The position numbers and the translations under genes were made by a program. Shown piece by piece: positions 1 to 6,983 of a stretch of DNA of 32,774 nucleotides. Source of the DNA: Alphaproteobacteria bacterium. GTDB lineage: Bacteria; Pseudomonadota; Alphaproteobacteria; GCA-2731375. The notes below the pieces were generated by a model. The model saw nothing but the letters and a program-made list of their open reading frames with translations. It ran no database searches and was not told the origin of the DNA. Within the stretch, counting starts at the first letter, position 1, and each line of letters starts with the position of its first letter. The stretch is from assembly GCA_016869175.1 (NCBI GenBank), contig VGEV01000028.1:1-32774 (forward strand), written 5' to 3'.

Positions 1-2
1 TT

Positions 3-203
3 GGCATTTCGCGGCAGAGCCTGCATGCCATTCTGCGGGAAGCGACCGCCGTCACGCCCGAGATGGCGGTCAGGCTCGGCAAGTTCTGCGGCAACGGTCC
101 CGGCCTGTGGCTGCGCATGCAGGCGGCGCACGACCTCTGGCACGCCGAGCGGCGTTTGCGCGACGAAGTCGCCCGCATCCCGACGGCGAGGGTGGCCGCG
201 TGA
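3..203 (+). CDS. higA: HigA-family antitoxin, C-terminal part (cut by window edge)
   Basis: The frame open from base 3 to the TGA at 201-203 gives 66 residues, with no start inside the window. It reads like the C-terminal two thirds of HigA/XRE antitoxins: the recognition-helix stretch ISRQSLHAIL, then VTPEMAVRLGKF, then LWLRMQAAHDLWHAER, the family hallmark (ITPemAlRLgk...WLnlQaayDLw). HigA proteins bind and neutralise a RelE-fold HigB toxin and repress their own operon. HigB would lie upstream, outside the window. The next gene starts with GTG at 200 and overlaps this stop as GTGA, suggesting translational coupling. Seen: motif and overlap. Inferred: antitoxin role. The longer overlapping frame from base 1 has no recognisable protein character. 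Confidence 0.8.
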   Translation, partial: GISRQSLHAILREATAVTPEMAVRLGKFCGNGPGLWLRMQAAHDLWHAERRLRDEVARIPTARVAA

Positions 204-901
204 GCGGTCGCCCGCCTCGCCGACCGGAGCAATCCGACGCCGAACGGCTTGCCGCCCTCGAAACCACGCTGCATGCCGTGAACCTCAGATTGCAGACGAT
301 GGAATTGCAGCTTCGGCAGGCACTTTGTTTCTTCGACAAGGATCGCGAGGCCGACGGCGGGCGCACCGGCGCCGGCTTGGCGCTTAGCGCCGTTGTCGAT
401 TTCATCCGGTCGTTCACGGAAAGCAAAGAAGTTGAACCCGCCGACCCCGCGCTGCGGAGCCAGCGCCTCACCCACCCGCTGGTGGTGCTGGTGGGGGCGC
501 TGGTCGACCTGGACAAAGGGCAGGTGCAGAAGATCGTCGCCCCCGCTCCGCGAACGACGCGACCGACCGACAGCACGCCTCGTGAAATTGTGAAGGTATT
601 CGCCGCGTTTTCGGTCGAACAACTGATGGAGGCAGGCGCGAGCCGGACACAAGCTTGCGGCCAAGTGGCGCGCACACTTGCGACGGCCGGCTTTCGGCTG
701 CCCGGCCGGCAAGGCGCGCCGAAGGCGCGCACCGTTCAGAATTGGCGGGAGCGACTGCGGCAAAGCCGAGACGGTTGGGCGTCTGACCGCTACTGGAAAC
801 TCAAGGCAACCCACAAGACCGGGCAAGCGCCGCCGGGACCACCCTTGCCGGACGCCGTTCTGAGTGCCCTGGCGGATTTCGTGCGCAGGGCGAGCGTCTG
901 A
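200..901 (+). CDS. Hypothetical protein of mobile element
   Basis: 233 residues from the GTG at 200, which overlaps the higA stop by four bases (GTGA); this is more likely than the upstream ATG at 107, which would lie inside higA. I do not recognise the family. Residues about 13-40 (DAERLAALETTLHAVNLRLQ) form an amphipathic, probably coiled-coil helix. The middle has a hydrophobic helix (HPLVVLVGALVDL), and the C-terminal half is basic and arginine-rich (TVQNWRERLRQSRDGW), perhaps nucleic-acid binding. No signal peptide or membrane segment is evident. It precedes the HTH and primase genes of the element, so a role in element control or replication is possible but unproven. Confidence 0.6.
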   Translation: MSGRPPRRPEQSDAERLAALETTLHAVNLRLQTMELQLRQALCFFDKDREADGGRTGAGLALSAVVDFIRSFTESKEVEPADPALRSQRLTHPLVVLVGALVDLDKGQVQKIVAPAPRTTRPTDSTPREIVKVFAAFSVEQLMEAGASRTQACGQVARTLATAGFRLPGRQGAPKARTVQNWRERLRQSRDGWASDRYWKLKATHKTGQAPPGPPLPDAVLSALADFVRRASV

Positions 902-1017
902 ACTTGCCACACTCGCGCCGGGGAAAGCCTATTTTCTCGCCCAGGTAAGTAGGCGGCGCGAGCCGCATCTTGTCGCCATCGCTAGACGCAAACCCGCGTC
1001 GGAAATTGGTGGTGACG

Positions 1018-1236
1018 ATGCAGAACGCAATTTTTTTGACGACTTCGGAAGCGGCCGAACGGCTGCGACTGTCGGCGCGGACGCTCGAACGGATGCGCCT
1101 TTTCGGCTCCGGGCCGCCGTTTCGGGCGCACGGCCGCCGGATTTTGTACTCGGCGGCGGACCTGGAGGCGTGGTCGGCCAGCCGCTCGACGTGCTCGACG
1201 GCTGAACGCGACGCAGCGAAGGCGGCCGACCGATGA
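1018..1236 (+). CDS. Small helix-turn-helix DNA-binding protein (AlpA/excisionase-like)
   Basis: 72 residues from the ATG at 1018, with a GGTGGTGA ribosome-binding stretch just upstream. An in-frame TTG at 970 lacks such a site. Residues 5-30 (FLTTSEAAERLRLSARTLER) match the winged HTH of the MerR/excisionase/AlpA superfamily, followed by a wing-like segment (PPFRAHGRRILYSAADLEAW) typical of the HTH_17 type. Such proteins act as excisionases or activators in prophages and satellites. The stop overlaps the next start as ATGA (1233-1236), so it is probably co-translated with the primase. Whether it acts on excision, transcription or both cannot be told from sequence. Confidence 0.8.
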   Translation: MQNAIFLTTSEAAERLRLSARTLERMRLFGSGPPFRAHGRRILYSAADLEAWSASRSTCSTAERDAAKAADR

Positions 1237-3776
1237 CCGCCTCCGCAGCTTGCGCCATGCCGCCGCCCGGCGCTGACGAAAAAGAAATCCTCGCCTTTCT
1301 GACTTGGTTGCACGGCCAAGCCATGCGTGGCGCCGTCGAGGTTGCTTGGAAGAACAGGCAGGGCGCACTCGCCAAGGCCGAGCTTTTTCTGCCGGAAAAT
1401 CTGGACCTCGCCGCCGCCAAGGCGGCCGAAGTCAACATTGTCGAGGGCGCTGATGTCTATGTTGGCGCGGCGCTGCGCAAGTGTGGCACCTTCCCACACG
1501 GCCGCACGTCGGACGCCGACTTTTTGGAAGCGTGGGCGCTGCACGCCGATTTCGACCTGCCCGGCGCGGTCGAGGTCGCCTTGGAGCGGTGCCGGCAGCT
1601 AGGCATCGAGCCGAGCGCCATTGTCACCACGGGGCGCATTCCGCATCACCGCGCGCAATTTTGGTGGCGCCTCGACGAGCCGATAGCCGACCCAGCAATC
1701 TATTCGGACGCCTTGAAGGCGCTGGCGACGGCGCTCGGCGGCGATCCGACCGTCACCAACCCCGGCCGCGTGATGCGGTTGCCGGGCACGATAGCTTGGC
1801 CCTGGAAAGAAGGCCGGGAACGCGAATTGTCGGAGTTCGCCGCCGGCAGCGGTGGGATGTACCCACTCGAAAAGTTCGCGCGGATATCCACGCTAGCCGA
1901 GCCGCTTCCCGGGGCACTGAGCGAGCCCCGCGCGGAAAGCGCCACGGCGTCGAACGAACCGCGCGCCAGGGCGCCGCACGAGGACGGCATCGTGCGCGCC
2001 ACGACGGGGCTGGGGCTGGATGGAGCCGTCATCGACGGTCGGGAAGGGTACATGCGCGACACCGTGCTGGCGGTGGCGCTCGAACTGACAGGTGCGCTCG
2101 AACGCTGGCCGACCGCCAGCGAAATCGACGAAGCCGGGTGGCTGCAGTATGCGGCGCACGTCGACCTAAGCCGGCCGGGGCGAAGCCGTGAGGAATTCAG
2201 ACGGAAGGCGGTTTACCTGGCCGACCGGCTGGCGCGTGGCGCCGTGAAGGGCGTGCCAAGCGTCGCCGAGGCGGTGGAGCGGTATCGTCAGCGGCATGCA
2301 GGCGCTGGCACTAAGCCTGAGCGGCCGCGCCCTCTGTTGCGCGAGTTACCGCCAGCGGACCCGTTCCCCGTCGACGCCTTGGGCGACGTGCTGGAGGCTG
2401 CCGCGCGCGGCATTCATGATCGCGTGCAAGCGCCAATGGCGATCTGCGGGCAAGCCGTCCTGGCAGCGGTGACGCTGGCCGTTCAAGGGCATGCGGATAT
2501 CGTGCTGCCGACCGGCCATGCCAGGCCGCTGTCGGGGTTTTTCCTCACGGTGGCCGCGACCGGCGAGCGCAAGACCGCGTGCGACGGGGAGGCGCTGTGG
2601 CCAATCCGGACGCGCGAAAAGTCGCTGAGCGCCGACTATCAGATTGCACGCGAACGGCACGCCAACGCGCGCGAGGCGTGGGAGAAGCAGCGCGCGCAGG
2701 TGCTAGCCGACAAAAAGAAATTCCCCGACAAGGAGGCGAAGGTGCGGGCTCTCGACAACCTCGGGCCGGCGCCGGTCGCGCCTCTCTTGCCGATGCTGCT
2801 CTGCCCCGAACCCACCTTCGAGGGCCTTTGCCGGCTGCTGGCTGAGGGCCACCCGAGTGCCGGCATCTTCTCGGCGGAAGGTGGCCAGTTTGTGGGCGGC
2901 TATGGCATGAGCCCAGACAACAAACTCAAGACCGCGGCAGCGATGTCGGGGCTGTGGGACGGCGAGCCGATCCGGCGCGTGCGCGCCGGCGATGGCGTGT
3001 CAATGCTGCCAGGCCGCCGCGTGGCGCTGCACTTGATGGCCCAGCCGGACGTGGCGGCGGCAATTCTGTCGGACCCCCTGCTCCTCGACCAGGGCCTTCT
3101 CTCGCGCGTGCTCGCGACGGCGCCCGAGCCGGCGGCGGGCACGCGGTTGTGGCGCGACCCCAAGCCCGCCAGTGACGCGGCGCTCAAACGATATGGCGCG
3201 CGGATGCTGTCGATCTTGGAAGCCGCGCCACCGCTGGTGGAGGGGCGGCCGAACGAACTCGCTCCCCGCGCAATGCCGATGTCGGCGGTGGCGCGGGCGG
3301 CGTGGATCGCCTATGCCGACCATGTCGAAGGGATGATCGGCCCGGCCGGCCCGCTGCATCGGATCCGAGGGCTGGCGAACAAACTGCCCGAACACGCCGC
3401 CCGCCTGGCGGCCGTCCTCGCTCTTGTCGATGACTTGTGCGTTTTCGAATTGTCCGGCCCGCACATGGCCGCCGGCATCCGGCTCGCGGAGCACTACGCC
3501 GTGGAGGCATTGCGGCTTTTCGAGGGCGGACGAGCCGACGGCGAATTGCTCTTGGCGGCGCGCCTGCTGGATTGGGTGCAAACCGAGTGGCCCGAACCAC
3601 TGATATCTTTGCCGGACATTTACCAGCGCGGGCCGAACGCTATCCGCGATGGCAAGACGGCGCGGCGGCTCATGGGCGTGCTCGTGGAGCACGGATGGGT
3701 CGCGCCGGTGCCCGGCGGCGGCGTTGTCTGCGGAGTGTGGCGCCGCGAGGCGTGGCGGGTCGTGCGGGCGCCCTGA
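1233..3776 (+). CDS. Primase-polymerase / DUF3987 helicase-like replication protein
   Basis: 847 residues, ATG overlapping the previous stop. The N-terminal ~230 residues look like an archaeo-eukaryotic primase (RepB/PrimPol type): an acidic DFD at 106-108, a TTGR...PHHRAQFWWRLDEP block near 132-150, and NPGRVMRLPGT near 176, all characteristic of plasmid and phage primases. A linker follows. The C-terminal part from about residue 370 resembles DUF3987, with LSGFFLTVAATGERKT at about 434-448, where ATGERKT stands in for a Walker A loop. Such fusions replicate phages, plasmids and satellites. It is the core of the element and leads into the next gene with a TGATG overlap. Domain calls are from motif memory, not a profile search. 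Confidence 0.85.
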   Translation: MTASAACAMPPPGADEKEILAFLTWLHGQAMRGAVEVAWKNRQGALAKAELFLPENLDLAAAKAAEVNIVEGADVYVGAALRKCGTFPHGRTSDADFLEAWALHADFDLPGAVEVALERCRQLGIEPSAIVTTGRIPHHRAQFWWRLDEPIADPAIYSDALKALATALGGDPTVTNPGRVMRLPGTIAWPWKEGRERELSEFAAGSGGMYPLEKFARISTLAEPLPGALSEPRAESATASNEPRARAPHEDGIVRATTGLGLDGAVIDGREGYMRDTVLAVALELTGALERWPTASEIDEAGWLQYAAHVDLSRPGRSREEFRRKAVYLADRLARGAVKGVPSVAEAVERYRQRHAGAGTKPERPRPLLRELPPADPFPVDALGDVLEAAARGIHDRVQAPMAICGQAVLAAVTLAVQGHADIVLPTGHARPLSGFFLTVAATGERKTACDGEALWPIRTREKSLSADYQIARERHANAREAWEKQRAQVLADKKKFPDKEAKVRALDNLGPAPVAPLLPMLLCPEPTFEGLCRLLAEGHPSAGIFSAEGGQFVGGYGMSPDNKLKTAAAMSGLWDGEPIRRVRAGDGVSMLPGRRVALHLMAQPDVAAAILSDPLLLDQGLLSRVLATAPEPAAGTRLWRDPKPASDAALKRYGARMLSILEAAPPLVEGRPNELAPRAMPMSAVARAAWIAYADHVEGMIGPAGPLHRIRGLANKLPEHAARLAAVLALVDDLCVFELSGPHMAAGIRLAEHYAVEALRLFEGGRADGELLLAARLLDWVQTEWPEPLISLPDIYQRGPNAIRDGKTARRLMGVLVEHGWVAPVPGGGVVCGVWRREAWRVVRAP

Positions 3777-4294
3777 TGGGCAGTTATCGGAAATTCGACC
3801 CGGCCCCCTTCCTTGCGGAAAATCGAGGAGCGGGAAGCGGGGCTGCTAAAGTTGCTAAAGTTGCTAAAGCTACCCCCACCGCACCGCCCACTTTAGCAGC
3901 TTTAGCAACTTTAGCAGGGGCTGCCTCGCAAGCTGTGAATTCTGGCCGGCTGGCCGAGGGCAAGGCCCTCACTGCGTGCGCGGGGCCTGCGGCGAAGTCT
4001 GGGCCGGTCACGACGGGGCGCTTGGCTGAGGCGGAGCGCCAGGTCGCCCACGAGCGCGCCATCGTGCGCTGGCTGGCGGCGAACCCGCCGCCCGTCGCTG
4101 ACCCCAACACGTGTGCCCATTGCCGGCAGCCGGAAACCCGCGACGCGGCCCTGTTGCCGTTCCTGGCCGGCGACGACACGCACCGCTGGGTGCACGGCCG
4201 CTGCTGGTCGGACTGGCACCGGACGCGGCGCCTGGCAGCCGAGCGCGCCCTGGCGGCGGCCCGCGACGACACTGGCCCTAGGTCCGCAGCTTGA
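3776..4294 (+). CDS. Unknown element protein with zinc-binding CxxC...HxxC motif
   Basis: 172 residues starting at the ATG at 3776, coupled to the primase stop (TGATG). Residues 23-48 are encoded by a near-perfect 27-bp inverted repeat and read as an AKV repeat followed by an LAALATLAG segment. That peptide is probably a by-product of a DNA signal rather than a fold. The C-terminal half carries C113 and C116 (CAHC), then H140 and C143 (HGRC), flanked by WxH and W residues; the spacing fits a single structural zinc site. Similar small CxxC/HxxC proteins occur beside primases in phages and satellites, from general knowledge. Function unknown. Confidence 0.7.
   Translation: MGSYRKFDPAPFLAENRGAGSGAAKVAKVAKATPTAPPTLAALATLAGAASQAVNSGRLAEGKALTACAGPAAKSGPVTTGRLAEAERQVAHERAIVRWLAANPPPVADPNTCAHCRQPETRDAALLPFLAGDDTHRWVHGRCWSDWHRTRRLAAERALAAARDDTGPRSAA
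3843..3917. repeat. 27-bp inverted repeat made of 9-bp iteron-like units
   Basis: Left arm 3843-3869 contains three head-to-tail copies of a 9-bp unit (consensus TTGCTAAAG; the first begins with C instead of T). Right arm 3891-3917 holds the same unit three times inverted (CTTTAGCAA-type). The arms match at 26 of 27 positions and are separated by 21 bases. The units are AT-rich against a GC-rich background. The repeat lies inside a coding region 67 bases after the primase stop. It could be an origin with primase or initiator binding sites, a hairpin for priming, or a regulatory hairpin. The repeat is seen directly; its function is inference. Confidence 0.9.
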
Positions 4295-4770
4295 CCGTGT
4301 TAGACGACCTCGCCGCCCAATACCTGGCCAGCGTCGAAGCCGGAACGGCTGAGCCCAGGACAACCTCTGGCCGGCCGGCTTGCCTGATCGCGCGGCTTCT
4401 CGTGGAAGCGCGGTTGACCGAATGCCAATTCATGGCGGGCGCCAGGTTCCGCGAAGCGCATCACAAGGCCAGCCGGGGGACGACCACCGCCCACGCTTGG
4501 CCAAAAGCGATGGTTGGGCGCCTGCAACCAGCCTACAGGACGCCGGACAGCGCGGCGACGTTGCAGCATCGGCAGGCTTACCAAGCGATGCTGGGGGCGC
4601 TCCCGCCGCTTCTGGCAGTCGCCGCGCTTGCCATGATCGTCTATGACCGGCCTCCACACGAATACGGATCGAAGGTTTTCCAGTATCGGAACCGCGACGG
4701 AGCGGCAGCGGGCGGGCTGGTCTCGTTAATTCACGCGACGGACTTGCTGGCCGAACAATTCCCCGAGTAG
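4291..4770 (+). CDS. Hypothetical protein at the end of the mobile element
   Basis: Up to 159 residues. TTG at 4291 overlaps the preceding stop (TTGA), and a GTG at 4297 is an alternative start two codons later. I do not recognise the family. The sequence is mostly helical with short basic stretches, including a segment near residues 80-115 (RQAYQAMLGALPPLLAVAAL) too short and mixed to call a membrane helix with confidence. It is the last gene before the tRNA and continues the tightly coupled series of overlapping genes from base 200. The next 188 bases (4771-4958) hold no gene I can support. Confidence 0.55.
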   Translation: MTVLDDLAAQYLASVEAGTAEPRTTSGRPACLIARLLVEARLTECQFMAGARFREAHHKASRGTTTAHAWPKAMVGRLQPAYRTPDSAATLQHRQAYQAMLGALPPLLAVAALAMIVYDRPPHEYGSKVFQYRNRDGAAAGGLVSLIHATDLLAEQFPE

Positions 4771-4958
4771 GTATTGTGAATTTAGATGAAAAGGCGCAAA
4801 ATCGCTCACGCTGCCGTTCCAGCGTTCGGTTTTCGCAGGGGCGCGAATTTCGTCCGCCGGGCGCTTCCAGGCTCTGCGAAATCCGTCCGCGTGGTTGCTA
4901 GACGGTAGCTACGGGCCATCGCGCCGTTCGGTCTTTCACGCTAAGTCATTGAAGTAAT

Positions 4959-5035
4959 TGGCGCGCCCGGCAGGATTCGAACCTGCGACCCCCAGATTAG
5001 GAATCTGATGCTCTATCCTGCTGAGCTACGGGCGC
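4959..5035 (-). tRNA. tRNA-Arg (anticodon CCT), CCA encoded
   Basis: Read on the minus strand, the 7-bp acceptor stem GCGCCCG/CGGGCGC, the D-arm (GCTC...GAGC), the anticodon arm TCAGA-TTCCTAA-TCTGG, the T-arm with TTCGAAT and a genomically encoded CCA are all present. The anticodon is CCT, which reads AGG. The 3' end faces the mobile-element genes on the left, the orientation expected if an integrase used the 3' part of this tRNA as attachment site. The second att copy would be at the far end of the element, beyond base 1. Confidence 0.95.
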
Positions 5036-5115
5036 CCTGGGCCAGTGCAAGCAAGCAATAGCAGAAGCGACCGCCCGGCAGAAGCCGGCGGCGCCCGGCG
5101 CGCCGGCCTGCCGGC

Positions 5116-5397
5116 TCAGCAAAGCTTGCGGTAGACCCGGACGTTGCAGATATGCGGGATGCCCTGCGTGCCGACGTCGTCGGCCCGGCCGGACACCGCG
5201 GTCAAGCTCGGCTCGATGATCAGCCCGGCGCGCACCGCCTCGTCCATCGCGGCGTTGAGCGCCGGCACCGCGGCCAGCACGACCGCGGTGATCTCGCGGT
5301 CGCGCTCGGCGGCCTGCTGCGCCGCGCCGGTGCCGCCGGCGACCGCGGTCGGCCGCTGCGGCGCCCGTTCCATCTGCGCGATGTTGCTTGCCGGCAT
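5116..5397 (-). CDS. Small unknown protein under a c-di-GMP riboswitch
   Basis: 93 residues, ATG at 5397. An AAGGGA ribosome binding site lies about seven bases upstream, immediately at the 3' edge of a class I cyclic-di-GMP aptamer. No signal peptide, membrane helix or named domain is visible. The N-terminus is Ala/Gln/Arg-rich and probably flexible. Residues about 34-58 (REITAVVLAAVPALNAAMDE) look like an amphipathic helix, and the C-terminal part (LIIEPSLTAV...NVRVYRKLC) looks like short beta strands ending in a terminal cysteine. Its position makes it a likely c-di-GMP-controlled effector. I cannot name a function. Confidence 0.7.
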   Translation of the reverse strand: MPASNIAQMERAPQRPTAVAGGTGAAQQAAERDREITAVVLAAVPALNAAMDEAVRAGLIIEPSLTAVSGRADDVGTQGIPHICNVRVYRKLC

Positions 5398-5407
5398 GCC
5401 TTGGTCC

Positions 5408-5502
5408 CTTCGGTGGCCCCGCTACCTGGCCCTTGCGGGGCTTGAGGCCGGAGGCTTTGCGTCCCGCCGTTTCCGACGGTTTGCCGTTATCGAGGAGGCC
5501 GA
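5408..5502 (-). promoter_or_regulatory. Class I cyclic-di-GMP riboswitch (GEMM)
   Basis: On the minus strand the class I (GEMM) core elements appear in order. First is a GGCAAACC block at about 5485-5478. Next is a perfect 6-bp stem capped by a GAAA tetraloop (CCGTCG-GAAA-CGGCGG). Then come GGGACGCAAAGCCTCCGGCC, a second arm, and AGGTAGCGGGG followed by CACCGA. These match the Vibrio cholerae Vc2 aptamer, as I recall it, nearly block for block. The aptamer ends against the ribosome binding site of the 5116-5397 gene, and no poly-U terminator lies between, so translational control is the simplest model. Direction (on or off) is not evident. A GC hairpin at 5504-5519 lies just upstream. Confidence 0.93.
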
Positions 5503-5565
5503 CGGGCGGCTTGCCGCCCGGCCGGTTCCAGGGCGCGAGACTAGGGCCGGCCGCTTACCGCCGGG

Positions 5566-6111
5566 TTAACGCCGGGCCGGCGCGAACAGCCCGTCGAGCG
5601 GCAGGGCGTAGCTCAAGATCAGGCTTTCGGTCCCCGGATTGTCGTCGCCGATCCCGGCATTGGACAGATGGCCATAGGCAAGGCCCAACCGCGAGCGGTC
5701 GGCGAAGCGATAGGCGAACTCGATCTGCGAGCGGAATTCCAAGGTGGCGCCGAGATCCTTGCTGCTGCCGCGGTGATAGGCGCCGGGGGCGAAACTGAGC
5801 GTGGTGACGATCCGTCGCCCCCAATAGAGGTCGACCAGCACGCCGGCATAGCCATAGAGGGCGCCGTCGTCGTTGCCGAGCATGCCCAGAAACGGCTTGA
5901 ACATGAGGAACCGCCAGCCCGAGCGGAATTCCAGCCGGGCTTCGCCCGTGCGGTGTTCGTCGTTGACGTCGAACACGCCGAACCCGGCCACCAGAAAGGC
6001 CGGATCGTCGGTTTCGGCCTGGGCGGGCGGGGCGGCCAGCGCCAGCGCCAAGGCGGTCGCCGACAGCAAGGCCCGACCGCGCCCCTGGCCACGGCGTCGC
6101 CGCCTCGGCAT
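5566..6111 (-). CDS. pagL: PagL-like lipid A 3-O-deacylase (acyloxyacyl hydrolase family)
   Basis: 181 residues from the ATG at 6111, preceded by GGGGTGG; upstream in-frame starts would add a sequence without signal-peptide character. An arginine-rich N-region and a hydrophobic stretch ending APPAQA form a signal peptide. The rest has the alternating aromatic strands of an outer-membrane beta barrel. The C-terminal GHLSN...NPGTES block is the PagL hallmark, with catalytic H148, S150 and E162 in the same spacing as the Pseudomonas enzyme (His-x-Ser-x11-Glu). The family removes the 3-linked acyl chain of lipid A in the outer membrane. It is divergent from the gene at 6144, and the riboswitch lies 63 bases past its stop on the same strand. 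Confidence 0.85.
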   Translation of the reverse strand: MPRRRRRGQGRGRALLSATALALALAAPPAQAETDDPAFLVAGFGVFDVNDEHRTGEARLEFRSGWRFLMFKPFLGMLGNDDGALYGYAGVLVDLYWGRRIVTTLSFAPGAYHRGSSKDLGATLEFRSQIEFAYRFADRSRLGLAYGHLSNAGIGDDNPGTESLILSYALPLDGLFAPARR

Positions 6112-6143
6112 GCTTGCCACCCCTGCTCGGAAGGATCCGCCCG

Positions 6144-6979
6144 ATGGCAGTCTATGAAGGCCGCCGATGGTGGGCAACGGCGCTGCTGGCATTGGGCCTG
6201 TCGCTCGCGACGACGACCGTTGCCGAGCGGCGCGAGGCGCCGCCGCTCGACCGTCTGGCCAGCGGCGGCAGCGCGCGCGTGGTCGAGGCGATCGACGGCG
6301 ATACGGTGGTCCTGGCGGACGGTCGACAGGTTCGCCTGGTCGGTATTCAGGCGCCCAAACTGCCGCTCGGTCGGGCCGATTTTCCCGCCTGGCCGCTCGC
6401 GCCGGAAGCCAAGACCCGGCTGGAGAGCCTGGCGCTGGGCCGCCCGGTCAGTCTGCTGCATGGCGGACGGCGGACCGACCGGCACGGCCGGGTACTGGCG
6501 CATCTCAGACGCGAGGATGGCCTGTGGTTGCAGGGCGAGATGCTGCGCTCGGGCTTGGCCCGCGTCTATACCTTCGCCGACAACCGGGCGCTGGCGGCCG
6601 AGATGCTGGCGCTGGAAGGCGAAGCGCGGGCTGCCCGGCGAGGGCTCTGGGGCCACCCGTTCTATGCGATACGCCGGCACGATGCGCTGTCGGGGGTCGT
6701 CGACAGCTTCCAGCTGGTCGAGGCTGCGTGCTGTCGGTCGGCGAAGCCGGCGGTCGCGCCTTCCTCAATTTCGGCGCCGACTGGCGAACCGATTTCACCG
6801 CCCGGCTGGAGGCAAGCGATCGTGAGTTGTTCCGCCGCGCGGGCGTCGACTATCGTGCGTTCGAGGGTGCTCTGGTCAGGCTGCGCGGCTGGGTGGAATG
6901 GCGCAACGGACCGGAAGTGCACCTGACCCATCCCGAGGCAATAGAACGGCTGGATGGCGCCGAAGAGAAACGGAGATAG
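6144..6979 (+). pseudogene. Thermonuclease-family (SNase-like) protein, frameshifted
   Basis: Starts at the ATG at 6144 after GGAAGGA. Residues about 1-27 form a signal peptide or anchor (WWATALLALGLSLATTTVA), followed by an SNase/OB-fold core (VVEAIDGDTVVLADGRQVRLVGIQAP...DRHGRVLAHL...LRSGLARVY). Near 6722-6725 the frame breaks: the downstream frame continues as VLSVGEAGGRAFLNFGADW...VEWRNGPEVHLTHPEAIE, the expected C-terminal domain, so one base (probably a G) appears missing. The staphylococcal active-site Asp40/Glu43 region reads GIQAPK here, lacking the catalytic glutamate. Either a recent pseudogene or a sequencing/assembly error. Confidence 0.8.
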
Positions 6980-6983
6980 TCGG

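Noticed and set aside
1-387. 128-codon plus-strand frame from base 1
   Set aside because: Arg/Ser/Pro-rich shadow frame; the overlapping frame at 3-203 is a clear HigA C-terminus and 200-901 is the next gene.
5504-5519. GC hairpin upstream of the riboswitch as a terminator
   Set aside because: Perfect stem but only a two-base loop and no T-run; kept only as a possible structural neighbour of the aptamer.
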